A stretch of DNA of 48,274 nt from SAR324 cluster bacterium. GTDB taxonomy: Bacteria; SAR324; NAC60-12. Positions 41,322 to 48,274 of the stretch are shown one piece after another. Where the stretch lies: positions 1 through 48,274 of the forward strand of contig JADGAT010000036.1 of assembly GCA_015231885.1 (NCBI GenBank), written 5' to 3'. Position numbers and translations under genes: made by a program. Below the pieces are notes generated by a model. It had not been told where the DNA came from, ran no database searches, and saw only the letters and a list, made by a program, of their open reading frames with translations. Position 1 is the stretch's first letter, and every line of letters starts with the position of its first letter.

Positions 41322-43457
41322 TCAGCGAATCAAAATTCCGCCATACTCTACAAAGAAAGGTACAAATACCAAACTAATGATAGCAGAGAGCTTGATTAAA
41401 ATATTGAGAGAAGGCCCCGAGGTATCTTTTAGGGGATCACCTACGGTGTCACCGACAACGGCCGCGTGGTGTGCTTCAGATCCTTTTCCTCCCAGGTTGC
41501 CTGCTTCAATATATTTTTTGGCGTTATCCCAGGCTCCTCCTGCATTTGCTGAAGCAATGGCTAAAATCCCGCCAGTAATCAGGGAGCCAATCAAGACACC
41601 CGCTAAGGCTGGAATTCCAAACAAGAACCCGACAGCAATCGGAGTGGCCATAATGAGGGCACCAGGAAGCAGCATTTCTCTCAATGCGGCTCTCGTGGAA
41701 ATTTCAACACACTTAGCATAATCAGGCTCTCCAGTTCCATCCATGATTCCTGGAATGGTTCTGAATTGGTTCCGTACCTCTTCAATCATGTCAAAAGCCG
41801 CTTTCCCCACGGATTTCATGGTCATTGCTGAGAAAAGGAATGGCAAAACCGCGCCACAAAACAAACTCGTCAAGACGAGGGGGTCTATAATATTGATGCT
41901 TTCCAGAATCTTGGCTTCGGGATCCAGTTGGTCCGCTCGGGTGAGAAATGCGACAATCAGAGCCAATGCAGTCAAGATCGCTGATCCAATCGCAAAGCCT
42001 TTACCAATGGCTGCGGTTGTATTGCCTGCAGAATCCAGCAAATCTGTTCTTTTCCGAACATCTTCTCCCAGTCCTGACATTTCTGCAATACCACCGGCAT
42101 TGTCAGCAACAGGTCCGTACGCATCAATCGTTAATCCAATAACCAGAGTCCCTAACATTCCCAGGGACGCAATCGCTACTCCGTACATGCCGGCAAACAG
42201 AAAAGAAATGAAAACACTGGCTGCAATGGCCAGAATAGGGAAAACAGCACTGCTGTAGCCCAGTGCGAGGCCAAAAATAATATTGGTAGCAGAACCGGTT
42301 TCAGAAGCACGAGCCACTTCTCGAACGTACTCGAAATCGTGAGAAGTGTAGCGCTCTGTGAGCAACCCAACGGTCAGACCTCCCAGTAAACCAGAAAGGA
42401 AACACCAGTAAATACCCATATTCGTGTAGACTTCTCCATAAATGGTGAAGGTGGCTGGCAGCAGCAGCAGCGTACTCAGCAGAACATTTACCGCCATGAT
42501 CCCTGTGGAGATGAGCAGCATGTTTTTTAAGGCAGGAGCCACGTCGGCTTCTTCTTTAACACGAATGAACATCAGTGTAACTAAACTGACAGGAATCCCG
42601 ATGGCAGAAATAAGGATTGGATAAAGCAACGCCTGAATGTCAGTAGAGAAAGCAACTGCTCCAATCACTAAGGCCGCACAGGTACTTTCTGCACAAGAAC
42701 CAAACAAGTCAGCACCCATTCCAGCAACGTCACCGACATTATCACCGACATTGTCAGCAATAACAGCGGGATTCCGAGGATCATCTTCAGGAATTCCCTG
42801 CTCTACTTTTCCAACCAGGTCTGCACCAACATCAGCAGCCTTGGTGAAAATTCCTCCTCCAACACGGGCAAACAGAGCAATAGACGATCCTCCCAATCCA
42901 AAACCTGCGATAATTTCCATCAAAATATGAGTGGCGGCATTAGGCAACAGAAAATCCAAGGCCATATAGATGAGAATCAGGCCTAAAGTTGCCAGACTCA
43001 CCAGGGAAAATCCCATCACTGCACCAGATTCCACGGCAACCTGAAATGCTTTTTCAAGAGAACTTTTTGCAGATACAGTCACCCTCGCATTCCCATTGGT
43101 AGCTGTCTTCATTCCAATAAAACCAGAAAAAATGGAGATAGCACAGCCCAGTATGAATGAAACGGCAGTATACACTCCTTCATTGATGTCTGGAGTATGG
43201 GGGTCATCAATCAATAGAAAAATAACCGCAGAAAAACCTGCAATGAACACAGCCATGTATTTGTATTCTTGCAGCAGAAAGGCCATGGAGCCTTTTGAAA
43301 TCGCATTCTGAATGAAATGAATGCGCTTTGCCTGTTCAGGATTATCGGCATAAGCATCAACATGGACAAGAGATGCTCTTCTTATATAGAACAAGGCCAC
43401 TCCCAGGCCGAAGACACTCAAGACTAATATCAATATGACAATTAACGGTATAGGCAT
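41322..43457 (-). CDS. hppA: Membrane-bound ion-translocating pyrophosphatase, K+-dependent type
   Basis: The 711-residue protein has about 16 transmembrane helices and the invariant substrate motifs DVGADLVGKVEQGIPEDDPRNPAVIADNVGDNVGDVAGMGADLFGS. A second acidic motif lies at DAYGPVADNAGGIAEM and a third near the C terminus at DNAKKYIE...HHAAVVGDTVGDPLKDTSGP. The sequence NTTAAIGKG has Ala where potassium-independent enzymes have Lys, so this belongs to the K+-dependent class, which may pump H+ or Na+. It couples pyrophosphate hydrolysis to an ion gradient. AAAGGAAAA precedes the ATG. A strong terminator follows. Confidence 0.95.
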   Translation of the reverse strand: MPIPLIVILILVLSVFGLGVALFYIRRASLVHVDAYADNPEQAKRIHFIQNAISKGSMAFLLQEYKYMAVFIAGFSAVIFLLIDDPHTPDINEGVYTAVSFILGCAISIFSGFIGMKTATNGNARVTVSAKSSLEKAFQVAVESGAVMGFSLVSLATLGLILIYMALDFLLPNAATHILMEIIAGFGLGGSSIALFARVGGGIFTKAADVGADLVGKVEQGIPEDDPRNPAVIADNVGDNVGDVAGMGADLFGSCAESTCAALVIGAVAFSTDIQALLYPILISAIGIPVSLVTLMFIRVKEEADVAPALKNMLLISTGIMAVNVLLSTLLLLPATFTIYGEVYTNMGIYWCFLSGLLGGLTVGLLTERYTSHDFEYVREVARASETGSATNIIFGLALGYSSAVFPILAIAASVFISFLFAGMYGVAIASLGMLGTLVIGLTIDAYGPVADNAGGIAEMSGLGEDVRKRTDLLDSAGNTTAAIGKGFAIGSAILTALALIVAFLTRADQLDPEAKILESINIIDPLVLTSLFCGAVLPFLFSAMTMKSVGKAAFDMIEEVRNQFRTIPGIMDGTGEPDYAKCVEISTRAALREMLLPGALIMATPIAVGFLFGIPALAGVLIGSLITGGILAIASANAGGAWDNAKKYIEAGNLGGKGSEAHHAAVVGDTVGDPLKDTSGPSLNILIKLSAIISLVFVPFFVEYGGILIR

Positions 43458-43554
43458 AAAAATTTTCCTTTCAAGTTATATAGAGGAGCTGACAGCTTTA
43501 TACATGCAGCGGTACTCACAGTGAAAGTTTGTAATGATGGAGGGTTTAGAAAAG

Positions 43555-43628
43555 TGGGCCCACCTGGACTCGAACCAGGGACCAGCCGATTATGAGTCGG
43601 CGGCTCTAACCAACTGAGCTATAGGCCC
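43555..43628 (-). tRNA. tRNA with CAT anticodon, probably tRNA-Ile2 (lysidine type)
   Basis: On the minus strand a 74-base cloverleaf is readable. The acceptor stem is GGGCCTA/TGGGCCC, the D arm TAGCTCAGTTGGTTAGAGC, the anticodon stem-loop CCGACTCATAATCGG with CAT, the T arm CCTGGTTCGAGTCCAGG, and the discriminator A. CCA is not encoded. The acceptor and T arm resemble tRNA-Ile(CAT) more than elongator tRNA-Met, but the modification that decides this cannot be seen. Confidence 0.93.
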
Positions 43629-43810
43629 AATTGCAAGGAAACATAGCGTATGGAATATATATTGAATTATCTTCAATCATTGCTATTTCAGATCCAATTT
43701 GATTGCGGGTCAGTCAGGATTACTGAAACAATTTACCCATACGTAGATGATAGAAACTACGGCTATTTCAAAGGGTACAATCTAGCCTAACCATCTGTAG
43801 AAAGCAAGCC

Positions 43811-45706
43811 ATGAATTCGGTTTTTAGCACAAAACATTTTCGATTGAATTTGCTGATTCCTGTTGTTGGCATGCTGATGGTTCTACTGCCCTTGTGTGTC
43901 TGGTACAGCAATGATTTACCCAATGATTCTTATCAGCATTTTCAGACCAGTGTGGACGTGTGGCAAGCGCTTGACTGGAAAAGTTGGATTGTAGATACCT
44001 GGAATAAGCCTTTTCCGTCTTTGCTGTATGGAATTTCAGGGCAATGGGGGATATCGTCTGCACGTTTTGTCAGTGTCCTGCTAACCATGGTAACGGGTCT
44101 GCTGACATACTGGCTGGCTGATTTTTTGATGCAGTCGAATCTGCGTAAACACCCCTGGACTTTTGTGGGTTTTTTCTTTTGCCAGCTTGCTGTGTTGCCT
44201 CAGTCATTTTTGACCATGACCGAATTGCCAGCAGCTTTTTTATTAATATTGGGACTGTGTTTCTATTATGCGAAGCGTCACTTCCTGGCTTATGTCACGC
44301 TCGGTTTTTTGCCGATGGCTCGGCTGGAAATCTCGCTGACATTGGCATGGGTATTTATTATTTTTTCTCTGGAATCGTTAGAAGAAGGGCGATGGTCGCA
44401 CGATACATGGCTCCATGTGATTTGGTGTAACGGCTGGGGGGGGCTTCCTTTTTTGGTATGGTGGGGTACCGGGTTTCATTATACTGAAAAATGGTCATGG
44501 CCTCTGGAATCGGCCTATTCTCCATATCTGCGGCCCTTTAATTTTTTTGACATATTACAGGTCAATGCACTGACGGCCCTTCCTGGTGTTTTATCTTCTG
44601 TGGCTTTGTTTCTTTTCTTTCTGGGGCTCTGGCAGCTTCCTGCAGTTGTTCCTGCTTGCTTTTCCCTCCGAAAACGATCGGTTTGTCTTTTGTTGTATGG
44701 AATGCTGTTCATTCACGGGGTGTTTCTCAGTAGTTTTGTGGTTTATCCCAAAGGAAGCCGCTTTGGTGATTTGGGGATTGGTGCAATCAATTCACGAAAT
44801 TTTAATGTGATTTCTCCTCTCCTGGCCATTTTTATATTTGCGGGAGCGGTCTCTTTAATTAATATTGTACAGAAGAAGAAAAGCATAAGGAAGTTGGTGT
44901 ATCTTTTGGCGCTGACGGAAGTGATACTGGTGGCGTTTTTTTTGTTGCAGCAGCAGTTGGGAACCTCTTTGGTAAAGGGATGGATAAAATTTGGAATCCA
45001 CAATGGACTGCTGTTTGTTTTTTGTATCTGGGTTCTGTGGCACGTTAGCCAGGGAAAAATTGGGAGAACAGCGAAAGCAACACGATTGCTGATGCATAAG
45101 TTGGACCTGAGCTCTATTGCCGGGATTGTCATCATTTCTTTTGTATGCAGTGTCCCTTTATTTTGGCATCCTTTGCGCTTTTATGATCAAAATTTTTTGG
45201 CGCAGAAAGACTTGTGCGGCTGGTTGACCGAGTATTCTGGAAAAAGGCCGGTTCCTCTGGAAGTGATTCAGGATACCAATAGCCGTTTGGTTTCTTTTTG
45301 CCAGCTTTCCTCGGTCAATGCTTCCTGGCAATGGGCTCATTTTTTTGTAACAGTGATTGCGGCGGCACCACCGGGTAGTCTGGTGATTTTAGAAACAGAT
45401 GAGAACTTCCATCCCCGATCACGTTATCCTGCAGAGCTGCTGGAGATGCTGCAGGATTCCTCCCACTTTGAGCTCATCAAAAAAAGCAGAATAATTCCTG
45501 TCAAACCATGGGAACATTGGTTCAATAAAATTTCTGCCAGGAATATTCCAGCCCGGTGGGTAGTCTATCAGAAGTTGCCAAGGCCATTGACAGGGCTTGT
45601 TAATGGGGGACTCATCAGTGAAAGGATAATCGGGGTGTCCTTTCTCTCCTGGAGTATAAAACGTGTCAAAAAATATCAATTTCCCAACAGTCTATTAATT
45701 ACTTGA
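43811..45706 (+). CDS. Polytopic membrane protein, GT-C glycosyltransferase-like
   Basis: The 631-residue protein has about ten to twelve transmembrane helices and a C-terminal soluble part of about 150 residues. An early periplasmic loop after the first helix carries acidic residues (NDLPNDSYQHF), the usual place of the catalytic Asp in GT-C enzymes such as PMT and ArnT. The last part (LVILETDENFHPRSRYPAELLEML..) resembles the lumenal domain of those enzymes. It probably moves a sugar from a lipid carrier to a protein or glycan, but the family match is by architecture only. Its 3' end overlaps the convergent histidine kinase gene by 31 bases. Confidence 0.7.
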   Translation: MNSVFSTKHFRLNLLIPVVGMLMVLLPLCVWYSNDLPNDSYQHFQTSVDVWQALDWKSWIVDTWNKPFPSLLYGISGQWGISSARFVSVLLTMVTGLLTYWLADFLMQSNLRKHPWTFVGFFFCQLAVLPQSFLTMTELPAAFLLILGLCFYYAKRHFLAYVTLGFLPMARLEISLTLAWVFIIFSLESLEEGRWSHDTWLHVIWCNGWGGLPFLVWWGTGFHYTEKWSWPLESAYSPYLRPFNFFDILQVNALTALPGVLSSVALFLFFLGLWQLPAVVPACFSLRKRSVCLLLYGMLFIHGVFLSSFVVYPKGSRFGDLGIGAINSRNFNVISPLLAIFIFAGAVSLINIVQKKKSIRKLVYLLALTEVILVAFFLLQQQLGTSLVKGWIKFGIHNGLLFVFCIWVLWHVSQGKIGRTAKATRLLMHKLDLSSIAGIVIISFVCSVPLFWHPLRFYDQNFLAQKDLCGWLTEYSGKRPVPLEVIQDTNSRLVSFCQLSSVNASWQWAHFFVTVIAAAPPGSLVILETDENFHPRSRYPAELLEMLQDSSHFELIKKSRIIPVKPWEHWFNKISARNIPARWVVYQKLPRPLTGLVNGGLISERIIGVSFLSWSIKRVKKYQFPNSLLIT

Positions 45707-47544
45707 ATGAGCTTATTTGTGTCAACAGGTTTCATAAAAAACTCACTAATTCCAAGTGATTTGGCCTTGCTTTCAGAGATGGCACTATGGTATCCGGTTG
45801 CCAAAACAATGGGAATATTGGGCCGGATCTTCAACAGTTCAAGGCTCAATTGGTCTCCTGTCAAATGGGGCATGGTATAGTCTGTAAAGACCAAATCAAA
45901 ATGTTGCGGGTTTGCTTGAAAAGCGGCTAAAGCCTCTAGTTCATCATTAAAAACGGTGATTGTGTATCCAATGTCTCTCAGAATCTCTTTATAAACAGCT
46001 GTGATTGTCACCTCATCATCAATAATTAAGAGGTGCCCTCCTCCTGGAGAGATCGTGATTTCTTCTTTTTGCTCTTCCTCGGTATCATCGTGAGCAACAG
46101 GAAAATAAATGTGAAAACTAGTCCCTTTATTGACCTCACTTTCTACTATAATCAGCCCATCATGCTGATCAATAATACTATGCACAACAGACAAACCGAG
46201 CCCTGTGCCTTTGCCCACTTCTTTGGTGGTGAAGAAAGGATCGAAGATTCTTTCCTGTTCTCCAGGGGCGATACCGCAACCGGTATCGCTTACGGTCAGT
46301 TTCAGATAAGAGCCTGTTTTGAGCTTGGAGAATAAACTTTCTTCATATGTTTCTTCCTGCAAACAAACCTTCAACACCCCCCCCGTCTTTTCCATTGCAT
46401 GGAATGCGTTGTTGTAGAGATTGATGAGAACTTGATGAATCTGGTTGGTGTCCGCGAGAATCGGAGGACAGTTTACATTAAGATCATGTTGAATATCAAT
46501 GGTGACTGGGGTGGTTGCCCTCATCATTTGGAGTGTTTCTTTAATCAGAGGAGCCATGTATTGAACACAACGTATCTGATCGTCCATGCGGCTGAAGGTC
46601 AGGATTTGCCTTGTCAAATTAGCAGCGCGTTCTCCTGCGGCATGCACACCTTCCACGTATGATTTTTCTGGGCTGCCTTCTGGGAGCTTGTGAAGCAAAA
46701 GTCCGCTATATCCCTGTATGACCGCTAATATATTATTAAACTCATGGGCAATCCCTCCTGCCATGGTTCCCAATGCATCCATTTTTTGAGAATGTCTCAG
46801 CTGCTTTTCTAGTTGTTTACGCTTGGTAATTACTTGGAAATAGATGGTGATTCCCTCTTCGTAAGGGTATACACGGATTTCATACCAGTTCTCATAAGGA
46901 GAATTGCCAAAATAAGTTTCAAAAGAAACGAACTGATTTTCTTTAAGGGCATTTCTGTATTTTTCTTCAAAAACAGAACCTTTTGCTTCCTTAAATGCTT
47001 CCTCAAACAAATGCAACCCAAGGACTTCCTCAGCTTTTCGTCCCAATAATTTTTCAGCAGATTTGTTGAAATATCTCACAATGAAATTTTTGTCCAGCGT
47101 CAAAAATCCATCGCTGATGCTATCAAGGGTGTTATTAAGACGCCGAGTTAGTTTTTTTAATTTCTTGTCTGCCTCGTGTTTATACAAGGCCATTTCGATG
47201 GTGGCCTGCAGTTCTTTTTTTCCGACAGGTTTAATCAAGTACCCAAATGGTTCCGTAAGTTTGGCTCGTTCTACAATAGATTTATCGGAATGCCCTGTTA
47301 TGTAAACAACAGGGATCTCAAAAGATGCTTTGATTTGAGAGGCTGATTCAATACCATCGTTTTCACCTTCCAGAATAACATCCATCAGAATCAAATCAGG
47401 AGGGCTCTTTTTGATTTTCTGAAGAGCTTCTTGTCCTGTTGATGCCGTACCCGCAAATTCATATCCCAAAAGCCTGAGTTGGGACTTGAGTAATAAAACG
47501 ATGGTGGGTTCATCTTCAACTATTAAGATTTTTGCTTTTGACAT
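45676..47544 (-). CDS. Hybrid histidine kinase: REC-PAS-HisKA-HATPase-REC
   Basis: The 622-residue cytoplasmic protein has an N-terminal receiver (1-120, Asp55 in LILMDVILEGENDG), a PAS domain (about 135-240, LNNTLDSISDGFLTLDKNFIVRYFN), a HisKA segment with phospho-His267 in GGIAHEFNNILAVIQG, and an HATPase domain with NLYNNAFHAM, DTGCGIAPGE and GKGTGLGLS. It ends in a second receiver (about 505-622, DLVFTDYTMP). No membrane helix is present, so it senses an internal signal or another protein's phosphate. The receiver at the front suggests it is itself a target in a phosphorelay. Its 3' end lies antisense to the membrane protein gene. Confidence 0.93.
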   Translation of the reverse strand: MSKAKILIVEDEPTIVLLLKSQLRLLGYEFAGTASTGQEALQKIKKSPPDLILMDVILEGENDGIESASQIKASFEIPVVYITGHSDKSIVERAKLTEPFGYLIKPVGKKELQATIEMALYKHEADKKLKKLTRRLNNTLDSISDGFLTLDKNFIVRYFNKSAEKLLGRKAEEVLGLHLFEEAFKEAKGSVFEEKYRNALKENQFVSFETYFGNSPYENWYEIRVYPYEEGITIYFQVITKRKQLEKQLRHSQKMDALGTMAGGIAHEFNNILAVIQGYSGLLLHKLPEGSPEKSYVEGVHAAGERAANLTRQILTFSRMDDQIRCVQYMAPLIKETLQMMRATTPVTIDIQHDLNVNCPPILADTNQIHQVLINLYNNAFHAMEKTGGVLKVCLQEETYEESLFSKLKTGSYLKLTVSDTGCGIAPGEQERIFDPFFTTKEVGKGTGLGLSVVHSIIDQHDGLIIVESEVNKGTSFHIYFPVAHDDTEEEQKEEITISPGGGHLLIIDDEVTITAVYKEILRDIGYTITVFNDELEALAAFQANPQHFDLVFTDYTMPHLTGDQLSLELLKIRPNIPIVLATGYHSAISESKAKSLGISEFFMKPVDTNKLIQVINRLLGN

Positions 47545-47608
47545 GCGAGGGCCTCATTGTTCAACCACTTACTGCAGGTTGCATTCATTCGTATAAATCA
47601 TGCTGTCG

Positions 47609-47771
47609 CTAAGGAAGGCGAAAACAATAACTTGGCAAATCTACTTGTCTTTCCAACGATCTTCTGCGTTGCTTTATCAGTTACATAGCCTTGCTATGCG
47701 CCCGATAAAACGCCTTGAATCTCGATGAAAATCCTGTGTAACTTTAGCATGTTATTATTTTCGCCTTCCTA
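47609..47771 (+). repeat. MITE-like repeat, copy 3 (163 bp)
   Basis: It is similar over its full length to copy 1 (30635-30797), in the same orientation, and has the cleanest terminal inverted repeats: CTAAGGAAGGCGAAAA at the left and TTTTCGCCTTCCTAA at the right. The centre has CATAGC-CTT-GCTATG. It occupies most of the 302-base gap 47545-47846 between the histidine kinase and STAS genes; the rest of that gap shows nothing else I can support. Confidence 0.85.
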
Positions 47772-47846
47772 AATGACTCACCCGACCTCTGTCAAATTGG
47801 GTGCTTGAGAGATGAGTGGAGGGTCTTGTTGTTCTATAAGATTTTC

Positions 47847-48218
47847 CTAATTTTGCAAGAGGGGGTGTTTGTTTAGAAAAGTAATGGCCTCTTCCTCCGT
47901 GTCATACAACGGAAGAATTTCATTCAGGCGAACGACCTCAAAAGCGAATTGAATATTTTCATGAGGCTGACACATCGCCGAATGAATCTGCTGTGCGGTC
48001 AGGGACCTATATAGAATGATAAATTTTGTTATTCCTGATGAATCAACTTTGGTGACATTTTTCAGATTGAACAAAACGGCCTTACTCTTTTGTTTGTTCA
48101 TTAATTTGGCTAGATTTATCTGAAATACCACCAAGTCCAAATCGACAAAGATTCCCTCAAAATATACAATACAAATGTTATCTTTGAATTGGTGCGACCA
48201 GTCTGTAACGCCTCTCAT
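47847..48218 (-). CDS. STAS-domain protein (anti-sigma antagonist-like)
   Basis: The 123-residue protein (from ATG 48218; a TTG at 48227 is also in frame) has the STAS pattern: NICIVYFEGIFVDLDLVVFQINL, then AVLFNLKNVTKVDSSGITKFIILY with Ser in the phosphorylatable position of VDSSG, and a C-terminal helix EEEAITFLNKH. It is more divergent than the STAS protein at 30282. It may join the same partner-switching network. The start codon and upstream region lie in a 23-base tandem repeat, and no Shine-Dalgarno sequence is visible. Confidence 0.75.
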   Translation of the reverse strand: MRGVTDWSHQFKDNICIVYFEGIFVDLDLVVFQINLAKLMNKQKSKAVLFNLKNVTKVDSSGITKFIILYRSLTAQQIHSAMCQPHENIQFAFEVVRLNEILPLYDTEEEAITFLNKHPLLQN

Positions 48219-48274
48219 TGGAAACAATTGAAGAATAGAATTGGAAACAATTGAAGAATAGAATTGGAAACAAT
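48217..48274. repeat. 23-bp tandem repeat across the STAS gene start, continuing beyond the window
   Basis: The unit starting ATTGGAAACAATTGAAG repeats exactly at 48217-48239 and 48240-48262, and a third copy starts at 48263 and is cut by the window edge. Each unit contains the small dyad ATTG-GAAA-CAAT. The first copy overlaps the ATG of the minus-strand STAS gene. Confidence 0.85.

Noticed and set aside
41278..42258. Open frames on the plus strand opposite hppA (147 and 171 residues)
   Set aside because: They are antisense shadows of a highly conserved gene; their composition mirrors hppA and they lack ribosome sites.
43555..43628. Initiator tRNA-fMet
   Set aside because: The acceptor stem pairs at its first position (G-C) and the anticodon stem lacks the three consecutive G-C pairs of initiators; Ile2 or elongator Met remains.
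48217..48274. Possible CRISPR repeat
   Set aside because: The 23-base units are directly adjacent with no spacers, so this is a simple tandem repeat.

Overview
The window reads as chromosomal DNA of a free-living, flagellated, piliated Gram-negative bacterium. A secretin, SPOR-domain protein and lipoproteins imply an outer membrane. A type IV pilus/type II secretion operon with a pilus-linked ABC transporter, a sigma-28-type flagellin promoter, several phosphorelay and partner-switching proteins, a membrane pyrophosphatase and glutaryl-CoA dehydrogenase fit a deltaproteobacterial-grade lineage (for example SAR324/Lambdaproteobacteria). That placement is inference only. By eye the DNA is moderately AT-rich.

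Layout. 1-1740 (minus): a truncated TPR protein and a stand-alone major-pilin-like gene behind a sigma-54-like promoter. 1741-2389: a regulatory gap packed with short palindromes. 2390-15154 (plus): a tight twelve-gene operon encoding an ABC ATPase and permease, a membrane TPR-like protein, PilT, a pseudopilin, a secretin lipoprotein, a second pseudopilin, PilB/GspE, PilC/GspF, a PilM-PilN fusion, PilO and a PilP-like protein. 15151-16658 (minus): a Cys-rich lipoprotein and a double-SPOR protein. 16659-17262: a decayed lysA fragment. 17263-20883: a 1206-residue protein I cannot assign. 20942-25121: an FmdB-type zinc ribbon, a LipM-type octanoyltransferase, a LIM-like/DA1-like protein without the expected catalytic residues, a HAD phosphatase, and a receiver-adenylate cyclase. 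25141-30111 (minus): an unusually large flagellin-family protein, a REC-REC-PP2C phosphatase, UbiX and an LpdD-like protein. 30282-34130: a STAS protein, glutaryl-CoA dehydrogenase and two orphans. 34249-37065: a MocR regulator divergent from a DUF1127-EamA pair across a direct-repeat operator. 36985-37757: remnants of an IS630-type transposase and another broken gene around a small repeat element. 37865-40890: def-argD-folK and small unknown proteins. 41264-43628: hppA with a clear terminator, and a tRNA with a CAT anticodon. 43811-48274: a GT-C-like membrane protein, a hybrid histidine kinase, and a STAS protein whose start lies in a 23-bp tandem repeat.

Themes. (1) A complete inner-membrane and motor set for a pilus or pseudopilus, preceded by an ABC module recalling Myxococcus PilGHI. 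(2) Signal output by partner switching: one PP2C phosphatase and two STAS proteins, but no cognate anti-sigma kinase in view. (3) A family of about 163-bp MITE-like elements with three copies; one copy supplies the stop codons of both convergent neighbours. (4) Several decayed genes, indicating ongoing erosion by mobile DNA.
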